Shown here in pieces: positions 55,901 to 64,000 of a stretch of 64,000 bases of DNA. The stretch's first letter is position 1, and each line of letters opens with the position of its first letter. This DNA is from Paludibacteraceae bacterium. Lineage in GTDB: Bacteria; Bacteroidota; Bacteroidia; Bacteroidales; Paludibacteraceae. The translations under genes were made by a program, and so were the position numbers. Where the stretch lies: assembly GCA_017551675.1 (NCBI GenBank), contig JAFZLC010000040.1, positions 42,600 to 106,599 of the forward strand, written 5' to 3'. Under the pieces are notes generated by a model that saw only the letters and a program-made list of their open reading frames with translations, was not told the origin of the DNA and searched no databases.

Positions 55901-58900
55901 AGGCATGTCACTTCTAACCCAAACATACTGTTCACATACAGCATCAACTGTTGAGTATTCACTATCGAATGTCCAAATGATGGTATCACGTCCCACTGGA
56001 TAAGGATCTGTCATACTTCTACCACTAGTTCTACGTCCCACACCAGGAACTTTGTCATCCGTACAATAATCTTTTCCGTTTGGTATGTTAATATTCATCA
56101 GCTCTGCAGGTATTTCGCACGTACCATGAGCCACTCTCTCAATAGGCGACTTGTTGATAGAATCACAAGGCACAATAGGAGGGAAGTCACTCTGAATATA
56201 AACATATTGTTCACACGTAATGACAATGTTAGAATACTTACTTCTGAATGACCAAATAATCGTATCACGTCCCACAGGATAAGGATCTGTCATAGCCTTA
56301 CCACTTGTTCTACGACCTTCACCCTGTACCTTCTCACTTGAACAACCATCCACACCAATAGGATATTCTAAATTCATCAATTCGTATGGTATGCTACATT
56401 CTCCATGCACCACTCTCTCAATAGGAGTATTTCTTAACGAATCACAATCGATGACAACTGGTTCATTAACACCCACTTCCACCAAGATAGAATCTGCCAC
56501 ATCTTCACAAATACCATCAGAAAGGACTAACTTAAATTCATACGTGCCACTCTTTTCCACCACAAAATCGAAAGACAATCCTGTTCCTCCCATCGGTTTG
56601 TCATCCATATACCATTGGAAAGATTTTATCAAATTTTCAGCATCAGGATTATCCAAAGTAGCCGTAATAGGCAACTTGTCACCCGGAGCCAAACATTCTT
56701 TTCCATCTCCTCCTGGATCCTGCAATGTGAATTCATAACCATTCAAATTCACATCGTCACCCAATGATCTGTTTGTACCTGAGCACTCTTCATCTAAGGC
56801 CGACATGTAGAATGTTTCTGTCATTCCAGGCACAAAAATATCTGGATATTGTGACTTAACAATAGTATCAAAATAAACGGAATCCCCCTCTATTATATCT
56901 ATCGTATGATTGTAGAAATGATTTGCATCATATATATTGAATGTTTTCAAATTTTTCACAGCAGCAGCTGAGGAGAACGAAGCCTTTAAGAAAATCGTAT
57001 CTGAAGTTTTCAAACAAATTTCTTTCGTCAAAGCTTCCAACGTCAAAGTAAATGCACCAGTTCTAATCTCCACTGTTGAAGTCTCCGTAGATGAAGGATT
57101 TGAAATCACACCACACATTGCAGTTTCCGTAGATATGATACTAGCACTTAAAGTCATACCAACATGACCCACCAAATCTCTATATCTCATCACCAAAACT
57201 CTACCATCAGTGGTTGTATCAACAACATCCCCATTTCCATATACCAAACGCCAATTGTATTTCAAAATGTTAAATGACGAATTGATAGGACTTGTGCTAG
57301 CCGTAAATGACATCAATGGAGTGTCATCATCCTGACCTGGTGTCACACAAACTGGACTTCCACTTGGAGTTGTCTTAACTGTGAAAGATACGTTCTGAAC
57401 TGTATAAGGTATCTCCAATGGTTCTGCAGATGCACAGAAGTCATCTCCACTGTTATCAACCTTAACATATAACATACCTGAGATTGAAGACGTTTCTGAC
57501 AATCCATCTGGACGGAATATCTGAGTAGCATCATCCACCTCGGTAATTTGTCCTGGTATTGACCAGTTCCATATCAAGTGAGCATCTGGCACATCTTTAT
57601 TGATGTGTACTAGGATAGAATCACAACCTGTTGCGGTATCACCGTCGAACGATAATTCAACAATGTGTTTTGGACTTAAAGTGAACTTCTGCTCATGCTC
57701 ACATATATCAGCATCTCTTGCAACATATGTAAGTGTAGCTATTCCATCGAAGTCGGTATCCATCACCTTTCTATTATTTCTATCGTAGATGGAAACTGTT
57801 TTGTTTTCACCAATAACCAATTTCACAGAATCTGAAGATATGCCCGTCACTTCCGTAGTATCTACAACGATATTACCTTGCGAATCTTTCCAGAATATCT
57901 TATATGTATGATTTGGATCGATCAATGAACGACAACCTGTAATGTACACAGAATCACCTTCCACATAACAGATTCTCTTATCCTGATCTGGACACATTGG
58001 TCCTCCATACATATTCATCACGTTGATATCAGACTCTGCCACCAAGAATTCGTTACATACATCAGTAGGATTACTTGCCACTGTACGCAATTCATTAACA
58101 GATGAACCGATAATAACACGATACTTCACATTACCAACGAATCGTGGATCTGTAACAGACACAATCACATTGGTTTTATTATATGACAATGCATCGTCAT
58201 AGTCCAACATATCCACCCAATCCTTCGTATCCTTGTCTTGGTATTGGAACAAATACACTGGGTTCTTTATATAGTCACCTTTTTGAGTGGCAACCAATTC
58301 TACATCACGTCCGTCACACACAACAACATCACCAGTAATCAAATTACCATCGATGTTAGCTGACAACTCAGCTTTAGGCAAACATACGGAGAACATAATA
58401 TCATCGATCAACATATCATTACCATCTCCTGCAAGACCATTGTTATAAAGGACTACCCACAAAGAGTGAACCTTCTTTCCTGGTTCCAATTGAACATACT
58501 GCTCGATGTGTTTCCACTCTGTTGATGCAGATGGCAAATCACCTGACTCTATATCTCTATTCAAAACATTAGCTGGATCTATATCATCCATTGCTCTATA
58601 CGAGATAGGCAAAACGCCCGTTCCGTCAATATCCGCCAACAAGATCACGGAGATATTCACTGGATTCATTCTCTTGTTCGGATCTGATGAACTAAACTCC
58701 TTCTTTGTTGCATTACGAACGTTCATACTGAAGGAGAACCTATCTGCCGCACAGGTCAGTTCAACTTTCTGAGCATAGATGGCCGACTTAGAGTATTTCG
58801 TTTCTCCAGAGTTTACAAACAGCATAGCTCCATTCACATTACCCGTTGCATCAGAGCAATCCAAATAATCACCATGGTCATGTCTGTCTACTGAATCTGG

Positions 58901-60562
58901 ATTTGTAACGATTGCATAGTAACCATCTTGCAAACGATATGCCTTATCATCACACCAATCGTACAAAGGAAGTACTGGATTGGCATGCAAGAACAAGTGG
59001 CCGTTCGTACCTACATATTGATTAGATCTAGAAATTTTTCCATCATCATCTATTACCTGTTTAAATTTAGTAGCAGTAACAACATAGCCATTAGGGTCTG
59101 GTGCTACATACTTTGCAATACGGAAATACGACAATCCTTGATCAGAAACAACCAATTTCGTACTATCTGCATATCTTGCTCTATAGTAGCCTTGTTCATT
59201 TCTAATCATATCTAAATAGTTAGTTCCTGGTCCTTGTGTATTACCTGCAGTACCAATCACATTACCATTTCTATCAACAGCCGAAACCGTACCATACATT
59301 GTCATATAATCTTTATAGACATTGGACCCGTTCACATACGTATTCTCATCCAAGAAGTAACCAAATGTCTCATAGAAGAGTACTCTACTCTGCAATCCTT
59401 CACAATCTTCATTTTGACTACAATCTGGCACTTCATAGAAGAATGAAGGTGTTTTCAAACCATTGTATGAAACACGATAGTAGGTGTTTTGTTCTGGAGC
59501 CACATTCAATCTTGATGAATTGTGTCCGCTTATAGTGTTCCAAGAAACACCATCATAAGAATATTCCCATGTAAATACTGGTCTGTCAATATCGCCTATG
59601 ACTCTTTCGCCTATCGCAGTCAAATGGTTAGAATCCTGTATACAAACTGAAGTAGGATAATAAGAAGTAATGTAGAATTGGCAGTCATCCATCTTTACTG
59701 ACACACTACCTACCAAATCGTTATTAACATACAACGAATAAACAGTAGCAGACGTTGGTGCCACAGAAACTGTAGGTGTTGTGGATGTTGCAATCGTCAT
59801 TCCACTTTGATCTTTCCATACATATGTTGATGCACCCGTATAATTCGTAGACAAAACCACCTCTTGTCCTGGACAAACAGATGTATTGTCAGCTCTTACC
59901 CAGTAACCACAATTTGATAAAGAAGCATTCACCAACTGTGAAATAACCTTTACTCTACCAGACATTGTATATTTAAGAACAAACGTTGTAGGTTTCTGAA
60001 GTACAATGTCGATTGACGTTGCATCATCATTATCCAACCATGTTGTATCTGTTTCCGACAAATAACCCCATGACCATGTTGTGACATCTTCCAACTGAAC
60101 AGCTCTTAGCGTCACAGTTTCTCCTGGACACACTTCAAATGCCGATGGAGTAATGCCAGCCCCACATCTTCCTTTTTCAACGTAGAAGCTCTGTGTCATA
60201 GCATCATAGCTGACACAATAGTAATTCTCCCCATAGATACCATTTCCTGTAGGTTGAATCACAACCAATCCATCACTTATCCAACTCTCAAAATCTGAAT
60301 GGATATAAAGTTTATTCTTATCAAAAGTTCCTCCGCCAAACCTAATTTGTGCTTTAAAACCCTGACTATCACCACTTCTTTGAACCGTATGTAACAATAT
60401 TTTTTCACCGACTTTCTCAGTATCATACCTACCATTCCACACCTCGTCTCGAACGACATCTATAGACATAGCAGTCATAAAAGAACAGGACAATAAAAAC
60501 AATAGCATGATACCCTTTTTCGGAATACATACGAATTTTTGATATATGTTTTTCATGTTCAT
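52910..60562 (-). CDS. giant HYR-repeat surface protein with CHU_C (type B) T9SS sorting domain
   Basis: This 2550-residue protein has a signal peptide (about 1-33, ends TAMS). Ig-like and sandwich regions (about 35-770) include a jelly-roll-like module (RVLFYETFGYFLDENTYV) also seen in the two smaller giant proteins. PKD/Ig-like domains follow. Five tandem HYR-like repeats of ~90 residues (about 1370-1835) share CDS, GEC, RTSGRSMTDPYPVGRDTIIW and CEQYVWV motifs. More HYR units follow, then Ig-like domains. The sorting domain has AFTPHTKDGLNDIF, FDRYGQKIF and NGWDGTYNG. HYR and Ig chains act as stalks in adhesins. An ATG at 60556 is a second possible start. Confidence 0.9.
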   Translation of the reverse strand: MNMKNIYQKFVCIPKKGIMLLFLLSCSFMTAMSIDVVRDEVWNGRYDTEKVGEKILLHTVQRSGDSQGFKAQIRFGGGTFDKNKLYIHSDFESWISDGLVVIQPTGNGIYGENYYCVSYDAMTQSFYVEKGRCGAGITPSAFEVCPGETVTLRAVQLEDVTTWSWGYLSETDTTWLDNDDATSIDIVLQKPTTFVLKYTMSGRVKVISQLVNASLSNCGYWVRADNTSVCPGQEVVLSTNYTGASTYVWKDQSGMTIATSTTPTVSVAPTSATVYSLYVNNDLVGSVSVKMDDCQFYITSYYPTSVCIQDSNHLTAIGERVIGDIDRPVFTWEYSYDGVSWNTISGHNSSRLNVAPEQNTYYRVSYNGLKTPSFFYEVPDCSQNEDCEGLQSRVLFYETFGYFLDENTYVNGSNVYKDYMTMYGTVSAVDRNGNVIGTAGNTQGPGTNYLDMIRNEQGYYRARYADSTKLVVSDQGLSYFRIAKYVAPDPNGYVVTATKFKQVIDDDGKISRSNQYVGTNGHLFLHANPVLPLYDWCDDKAYRLQDGYYAIVTNPDSVDRHDHGDYLDCSDATGNVNGAMLFVNSGETKYSKSAIYAQKVELTCAADRFSFSMNVRNATKKEFSSSDPNKRMNPVNISVILLADIDGTGVLPISYRAMDDIDPANVLNRDIESGDLPSASTEWKHIEQYVQLEPGKKVHSLWVVLYNNGLAGDGNDMLIDDIMFSVCLPKAELSANIDGNLITGDVVVCDGRDVELVATQKGDYIKNPVYLFQYQDKDTKDWVDMLDYDDALSYNKTNVIVSVTDPRFVGNVKYRVIIGSSVNELRTVASNPTDVCNEFLVAESDINVMNMYGGPMCPDQDKRICYVEGDSVYITGCRSLIDPNHTYKIFWKDSQGNIVVDTTEVTGISSDSVKLVIGENKTVSIYDRNNRKVMDTDFDGIATLTYVARDADICEHEQKFTLSPKHIVELSFDGDTATGCDSILVHINKDVPDAHLIWNWSIPGQITEVDDATQIFRPDGLSETSSISGMLYVKVDNSGDDFCASAEPLEIPYTVQNVSFTVKTTPSGSPVCVTPGQDDDTPLMSFTASTSPINSSFNILKYNWRLVYGNGDVVDTTTDGRVLVMRYRDLVGHVGMTLSASIISTETAMCGVISNPSSTETSTVEIRTGAFTLTLEALTKEICLKTSDTIFLKASFSSAAAVKNLKTFNIYDANHFYNHTIDIIEGDSVYFDTIVKSQYPDIFVPGMTETFYMSALDEECSGTNRSLGDDVNLNGYEFTLQDPGGDGKECLAPGDKLPITATLDNPDAENLIKSFQWYMDDKPMGGTGLSFDFVVEKSGTYEFKLVLSDGICEDVADSILVEVGVNEPVVIDCDSLRNTPIERVVHGECSIPYELMNLEYPIGVDGCSSEKVQGEGRRTSGKAMTDPYPVGRDTIIWSFRSKYSNIVITCEQYVYIQSDFPPIVPCDSINKSPIERVAHGTCEIPAELMNINIPNGKDYCTDDKVPGVGRRTSGRSMTDPYPVGRDTIIWTFDSEYSTVDAVCEQYVWVRSDMPLDFNCDSLKNDTIKDVLHGECEVSAEKLNIQAPVATDVCTQNPVTAIGVRKSGRSMTDSYMVGYDTIMWIFENDYTTIIDTCEQYVHIQSDIEPEFNCNSLKDTFLFLKLDECKLPAGVLVLPEHFALDACTKDSVPGVPTREDGKGLNEEYPRDTTVIKWTFTSIHSTTPKICYQNVIVRDTFPPEYDCSLLKDLSVAVDEDSPANDSVSYEEVVARGLTIPTYEDFCDGTIEGIPVRSDGKGFKENYPVGTTIITWDFKDKSGNSKYCEQEIFVTNEQILDCPQDLDGKVFACTEEVPAPYQTFEEFKKAGGAISDESKIDPSSFTYRETLSNDSCNSIFTRTYVVLNKRGIEVTCDQVMSIKDTVAPDFSVVLSDITVGCKDEIPTGDDVKAIDNCDPNPTLTLSETNNRGTDTLSCEYYNYDIVRTYKAVDRCGNENTMVQTIRVRDTVPPYFVEPIDWNSYTLADLMGLCEFFAPNLYDKIKDNIIDECTGKAGIRVTQTPEPGARMDSSMYVSLKIEDLCGNDTTLVKFVKVQHKEVIIKVHTFDIDSCVTDDRGISLNSQSVRYAEGSLEYIDEFDGAIGSTRGTFVYDYYRGKEAKYENLMFSNNPKTYWHEFEKKMGNSTNVDSLIELYATLHMRSESGYYTIVAMDTLSGCPDTATLYADVKERPKVVVESGVLPVCENSPVDLSPFVRCIDNMGSDSLNTYWKKDGVLFDYENPVESLVLFEDNGKTLVFYAENECGVTSSLNSHLSLCLENLLTKQDTLNYFNNNVAKYDSLVANLLYTSDSVMLNVHKRYNPGEITITTDPSNPARIWVGEGIILSASATYGYDYLVWHRVAGEYDLRNYDAYTATSDFEFDDPDDEEDVPLAIFRYGENTTIIDMPADTSYYYVTVTNGVCPAVPSALTKVNVLPEVPTAFTPHTKDGLNDIFMERHHVVIFDRYGQKIFVGDNGWDGTYNGRMADPGVYYHQVKMSDGSLVNGTIEIIKIR
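55060..56460 (-). repeat. tandem array of five ~275-bp HYR-encoding units
   Basis: Successive units begin near 56451, 56170, 55895, 55612 and 55345 (read on the minus strand), spaced 267-283 bp. Units 1-3 are the most alike, sharing GRRTSGRSMTDPYPVGRDTI at protein level; units 4 and 5 have drifted. This suggests growth by unequal exchange. Confidence 0.8.
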
Positions 60563-60626
60563 AATATTACATATAGTTCAACTTTTTCTCCGTTGTTCGT
60601 CATTCACTTTTAAACGCAAAGACAGA

Positions 60627-60655
60627 CAAAAATACAAAAAAAAAGGGGAATTCAA
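60627..60655 (-). promoter_or_regulatory. promoter of the third giant surface-protein gene
   Basis: Minus strand: TTG (60655-60653), an 18-bp spacer and TATTTTTG (60634-60627). The predicted leader is about 58 bases. Confidence 0.6.
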
Positions 60656-60717
60656 AAAAAACGCTCAAGATTTTATAAAAAATGTTAATACTCTTACTTC
60701 TCTCTCCACAATTACAT

Positions 60718-60752
60718 ACAAAAAAAAGGCATTCAGCTAAAGCCAAATGCCT
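60718..60752 (-). terminator. terminator of the GH5 gene
   Basis: AGGCATT and AATGCCT pair around an inner GCT/AGC. The A-run on the left gives the T-run on the minus strand. It starts 21 bp after the GH5 stop codon. Confidence 0.82.
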
Positions 60753-60772
60753 CCTCATTATTGTTTTGTTTC

Positions 60773-63520
60773 TTATTGAACAATCACCTTCTTCACAGAC
60801 GAACCTGACTTTATAAAGTATACACCTTTCACAGTGAATGATACTTTGTTATCCATATTCGGTACTGCTATAAGAGTATTTACCAATCTTCCAGAAAGAT
60901 CATAGATTGAAATTGTAGATTTCTCTGCAACAACAATTGTACAAACCCCATTTTTAACTGGATTTGGATAAACTTCGAAATCTGATTGTGATGATATTGC
61001 AGGTACATCTACACTCATACCAACACATGTTACATCATCGATTTCCAATGATTGTGAAGAATTTGGATCGTCCTTTACTTGCCAACTGAATTTGACAATA
61101 TCTGATTTATCCAAACTCATATCAACACCCCATGTATCAGCTTGCTTCAAACTGCTCCAATTAATCGTCACCTCTGTCCAACTTGAAGAAGATCCTACCG
61201 ATGCACTATGGTAATCAGAATCTTTCACACGAGACATCTCTGCTCTGAATGTATGGGCAGATCCCTTGAATTTATAAGTAATCTTAGAGCAGTCTGTCAA
61301 GTCCATTGGACTTTCATCGTCTTTCATATACAATTCCACACCGCAATATGGATTATCTGACCAACCTGCACCTTCATCCCATTTACCGCCTAACTTGATA
61401 TCTGCCTTGATATGACCATCACTAGCAAGTTTCTCTGGTTCTGTAATGGATGAATGAGGATTACCATTTTTATCAGAATCACCAAAGATATCCCATTTAC
61501 CACCCCAACGGCTGATGATGTCATTGTCACTAACGTCATCTATCAATCCTGGATCTACATATCCTTCTGGATATACTGTTATAGTAACTGTTTCTGATAA
61601 TTCATCTTCTCCATCATTGACACTAAGAGAGAAAGTATATACTCCAGCCACCAAATCTGACACCTTTGTCTGTGAAGATGATGGAGATGAGATCGTAGCG
61701 TCTTTTGGACCCTTCACTTGTTTCCATGTATATGTATATCTTTCTGTGCCACCAGTTGCTGCACCTGATAAGGTAACTTCATTTTCTGGCAAGAATATAG
61801 TCTTGTTAGAGCAAATGGACATGCTCAATTCTTTAGAATCATCCAATATAACTGGTTTGAAATTAACCCAACCTTTTGCTTGATTTAACATATAAGCTCC
61901 GTTTTCTGTCATATCACTATCTGTCCATCCTGTCGTTTTATAGCAATTATCCTTTAATACAGACCATATAGCATCATCACCTCCTAAATTACTCATAGAC
62001 CAAAAGCAATTGATAACCCCTCTCGATCTGAAAGTATTCAACAAGCCTCCATCATTTTTACCTCCGTTAATACCCCATTCTGTAACAATGACAGGGACTG
62101 AAGTATTCCATGAATTATGAGACCCCCAATCACCTTCATGACCCCACTTCACATAGCCATGCCAAGTATATGCAATATTCGAATAACCAGAACCAGCTGA
62201 TGTAACGCCCTCAGGATCTCTTGAATAGGATTGTGAACCCACAATTATTATATTATCCTTATCAATAGCACGAATAACAGGAATGATCTGTTTTGCATAA
62301 TTTACAACTGTTCCATTATCGCAAACTGGTTCGTTATATATCTCATACATAACATTTGGATAATTTTTCCATTTGGTCGCAAAATAGGTAAAAAACTCTT
62401 TTGACAAGTTCACCCAATCCTCTGCTTTATGCTCATGGAAATCAATAATAACATAGATATCGTTTTCAATGGCAGCCTTCACTACCTCATCCACCATCTT
62501 CTTAGTGTAATCTGGACGATAGTAGTAACAGTCTTCATTCCAGGTTTTAACATCAGAACCACAACTAGTTTGTCCATCAGTTCCACAAGGTGCTATAGCA
62601 ACTGGAAGTCGAATAATCTGCACATTATATTGTTCAACCAAATAATCTACTGTTTCTTTACACCACCACAAAGGAGCAGAGCAACTCCAGAAGAAACTTG
62701 GACCCATCAAACTAACTGTGTTTCCATTCTGGTCTTTAACAGATCCGTCTGCTTTTAAACGTCCATATTTTGAAACAACAAATTCTTTTTTCTTCTCTGG
62801 CATCTTTATAGAAATGCTAATATCTTTAGAAACGCCACCAACAGTAACAGTCACGACATCTGTCGATTCTGATTTTCCAGCCTTATATGTACCATTAGTA
62901 GCATTGCTTGACCATTTTACAGGAGCAGCAATCAGTTCACCTGACGCATTATAAGCCTTAGGGCAAATGTTAATTTCATCTTCAGGCATTATTACAACCT
63001 TTGATGGAACCGTTTTTATGGAAGCCACCTCTTTATCCGTCACACTTGTTTTTTGCATCAAAAAATAATCGAGATTAACCTTTACCCCCCCATTGGTGAC
63101 AGTAACAACATGTGTACCTTCTGACAAATAGAAAGATGGCCCTTTCTCCATAGGAAATTCAAACCAATCATTTATAGGCAACAACCACCATTGATCTCCA
63201 TTCTTATGATTAGCCTCCAAATCATACACAAAATAAGAGTCATCATCAGACTGAATACGAATATTACCAGCTGTCGCAGCTAAATACTTAAAAGAAAACT
63301 GATAAAATCCCGTTTCTTTTACATTAATTTCATAAATTAACTGTTCACCAGCCGCATCAAAATAACCAATGCTTACTCCATTTTCCACTTTGATTGAATC
63401 CTTAGTAACATAATCGATAAACGATTCGGCTTCGATTTTCGTCTGACCTAATGCACTGGAGAAGTTTATCAACAAACCTACTGCCAGAAGAAGGGACGCT
63501 TTCATCCACGTGTTTTTCAT
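60773..63520 (-). CDS. secreted GH5 endoglucanase-type glycanase with carbohydrate-binding modules, T9SS cargo
   Basis: This protein is 915 residues from the ATG at 63520 (MKNTWMKASLLLAVGLLINF, signal ending SALGQ); the frame is open further, but the promoter at 63628 and the signal peptide support this start. A CBM6/35-like sandwich (about 27-150; KIEAESFIDY, VNLDYFLMQK) and a Big2-like Ig domain (about 155-235) come first. The GH5 catalytic domain (about 245-540) has acid/base E397 in YNEP and nucleophile E481 in VTEWG. A PKD-like domain (about 565-645), a CBM11-like sandwich (about 660-830) and a type A T9SS tail (FEVYPNPVKNG to KKVIVQ) follow. Cellulose or mixed-linkage glucan is the probable substrate. 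Confidence 0.92.
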   Translation of the reverse strand: MKNTWMKASLLLAVGLLINFSSALGQTKIEAESFIDYVTKDSIKVENGVSIGYFDAAGEQLIYEINVKETGFYQFSFKYLAATAGNIRIQSDDDSYFVYDLEANHKNGDQWWLLPINDWFEFPMEKGPSFYLSEGTHVVTVTNGGVKVNLDYFLMQKTSVTDKEVASIKTVPSKVVIMPEDEINICPKAYNASGELIAAPVKWSSNATNGTYKAGKSESTDVVTVTVGGVSKDISISIKMPEKKKEFVVSKYGRLKADGSVKDQNGNTVSLMGPSFFWSCSAPLWWCKETVDYLVEQYNVQIIRLPVAIAPCGTDGQTSCGSDVKTWNEDCYYYRPDYTKKMVDEVVKAAIENDIYVIIDFHEHKAEDWVNLSKEFFTYFATKWKNYPNVMYEIYNEPVCDNGTVVNYAKQIIPVIRAIDKDNIIIVGSQSYSRDPEGVTSAGSGYSNIAYTWHGYVKWGHEGDWGSHNSWNTSVPVIVTEWGINGGKNDGGLLNTFRSRGVINCFWSMSNLGGDDAIWSVLKDNCYKTTGWTDSDMTENGAYMLNQAKGWVNFKPVILDDSKELSMSICSNKTIFLPENEVTLSGAATGGTERYTYTWKQVKGPKDATISSPSSSQTKVSDLVAGVYTFSLSVNDGEDELSETVTITVYPEGYVDPGLIDDVSDNDIISRWGGKWDIFGDSDKNGNPHSSITEPEKLASDGHIKADIKLGGKWDEGAGWSDNPYCGVELYMKDDESPMDLTDCSKITYKFKGSAHTFRAEMSRVKDSDYHSASVGSSSSWTEVTINWSSLKQADTWGVDMSLDKSDIVKFSWQVKDDPNSSQSLEIDDVTCVGMSVDVPAISSQSDFEVYPNPVKNGVCTIVVAEKSTISIYDLSGRLVNTLIAVPNMDNKVSFTVKGVYFIKSGSSVKKVIVQ

Positions 63521-63627
63521 TTGAATAAATAATTTAAGAAAACCATAACATTGTAACAAACACCTACAAGAATACAAAAACCATGCCATAAGACACGTCC
63601 TTATAGGGAAACATTTATTTCAGATTC

Positions 63628-63657
63628 CAAATCTACAAACAAAAAAAAGAGATTCAA
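63628..63657 (-). promoter_or_regulatory. promoter of the GH5 gene
   Basis: Minus strand: TTG (63657-63655), a 19-bp spacer and TAGATTTG (63635-63628). The leader is about 100 bases. It supports the start at 63520. Confidence 0.65.
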
Positions 63658-63841
63658 AAGATTTGCTATATTTTTCAGCAAAAAAAGAGGAACAATCTTT
63701 TATTTATTTAATTATCAATAAAATAACAACCAAACAAATACAAATGTGAGAAAATCGAATTGTCTCAAAAGGAAAAACGATTCATGATATCAGACGCATG
63801 GCATTATGGGGATGCATGTCCCTGAAGGGATGCGCGTTCCT

Positions 63842-63869
63842 GTAGAGACGCACGGCCGGGCGTCTCTAC
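63842..63869. repeat. REP-like palindrome next to the rRNA operon
   Basis: GTAGAGACGC, loop ACGGCCGG, GCGTCTCTAC: a 10-bp perfect stem of the same type as 16460 and 21090. Just left of it (63808-63841) are further GGGATGC-type repeats (GGGGATGCATGTCCC, GGGATGCGCGTTCC). The stretch is GC-rich compared with its surroundings. No gene is seen from 63660 to 63970. Confidence 0.7.
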
Positions 63870-63932
63870 GACGCGGACATCACGGACACATATATATGAT
63901 GAGAAGACAAACAGACCGGAACGGCGCGGGCA

Positions 63933-63969
63933 CAAAAAAAAGGGAGTCCGACGCAAAGGTCGAACTCCC
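63933..63969 (-). terminator. rRNA operon terminator
   Basis: GGGAGTCCGAC, loop GCAAAG, GTCGAACTCCC (one mismatch), with a run of eight A on the left that reads as T on the minus strand. It lies directly after the 3' end of 5S rRNA. Confidence 0.88.
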
Positions 63970-63976
63970 GTAAAAA

Positions 63977-64000
63977 GTGGCGGCTACCTACTCTCCCACT
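63977..64000 (-). rRNA. rrf: 5S rRNA, 3' end only (gene runs off the right edge)
   Basis: On the minus strand the last 24 bases read AGTGGGAGAGTAGGTAGCCG then CCAC. This matches the conserved 3' part of bacterial 5S rRNA (GAGAGTAGG followed by the strand that closes helix I). A terminator follows at once. The rest of the rRNA operon would lie to the right of the window. Confidence 0.85.

Noticed and set aside
36930..60562. Large plus-strand and minus-strand open frames of 60-115 codons opposite the giant genes
   Set aside because: They are out-of-frame shadows of the repeats with no family signature, promoter or ribosome site.
63521..63589. Extended N-terminus of the GH5 protein (MAWFLYS…)
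   Set aside because: The signal peptide begins at 63520 and normal spacing from the promoter favours that ATG.

Overview
The window is chromosomal DNA from a member of the Bacteroidota, most likely an anaerobic plant-fibre-degrading Bacteroidales. Three signs support this. Many genes are preceded by the Bacteroidota sigma-ABfr type promoter (TTG, about 19 bp, TAnnTTTG). Six secreted proteins end in type IX secretion (T9SS) sorting domains: three of the short 'type A' kind and three of the 'gliding motility-associated' CHU_C/type B kind. Typical Bacteroidales housekeeping families (long NusB, YajC-YbbR-CoaE, PerR plus rubrerythrin, Na/Pi-PhoU transporter) are also present. A genus cannot be named from the sequence alone.

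Layout. 1-2.7 kb: the end of a LytS-type sensor kinase, a LytTR response regulator and an FAD-dependent dehydrogenase, apparently one operon. 2.8-7.8 kb: amidohydrolase; an opposing PaaK-type CoA ligase/ACT-domain pair; then PspC-uvrB. 8.2-12 kb: one 1253-residue secreted enzyme that joins an acetyl-xylan-esterase-like SASA domain, a GH11 xylanase, a CBM6, a CE15 glucuronoyl esterase and a T9SS tail. 12-15.3 kb: tRNA-Ser(GCU), mltG and three small genes. 15.5-21.5 kb: a defence-like islet of an ORF6N-domain protein and a type III restriction-modification pair (mod-res). It is bounded and penetrated by REP-like palindromes and is preceded by a leader with three copies of one repeat. 21.6-22.6 kb: perR-rubrerythrin under a palindromic operator. 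22.65-28.5 kb (mostly minus strand): the operon ahcY-cdd-cation efflux, OmpH and a small membrane protein, and a Na/Pi cotransporter. 28.8-31.7 kb: nusB-yajC-ybbR-coaE. 31.8-36.7 kb: a secreted CotH-kinase protein and lon. 36.9-60.6 kb: three giant T9SS type B surface proteins (2479, about 2045 and 2550 residues), with the IMP dehydrogenase gene on the opposite strand between the second and third. 60.8-63.5 kb: a secreted multimodular GH5 glycanase. The right edge holds REP-like palindromes, an rRNA-operon terminator and the last bases of a 5S rRNA gene, all reading on the minus strand.

How it fits together. The xylan/lignin-ester enzyme, the GH5 enzyme, the CotH protein and the giant adhesin-like proteins are all predicted T9SS cargo, so the window is rich in cell-surface and biomass-attack functions scattered among housekeeping genes rather than gathered in a SusCD locus. 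The most unusual points are the xylanase-double esterase fusion, the switch-like repeat leader of mod-res, and palindromic repeats that have become parts of coding sequences (both convergent stop codons in one case, an N-terminal peptide in another).
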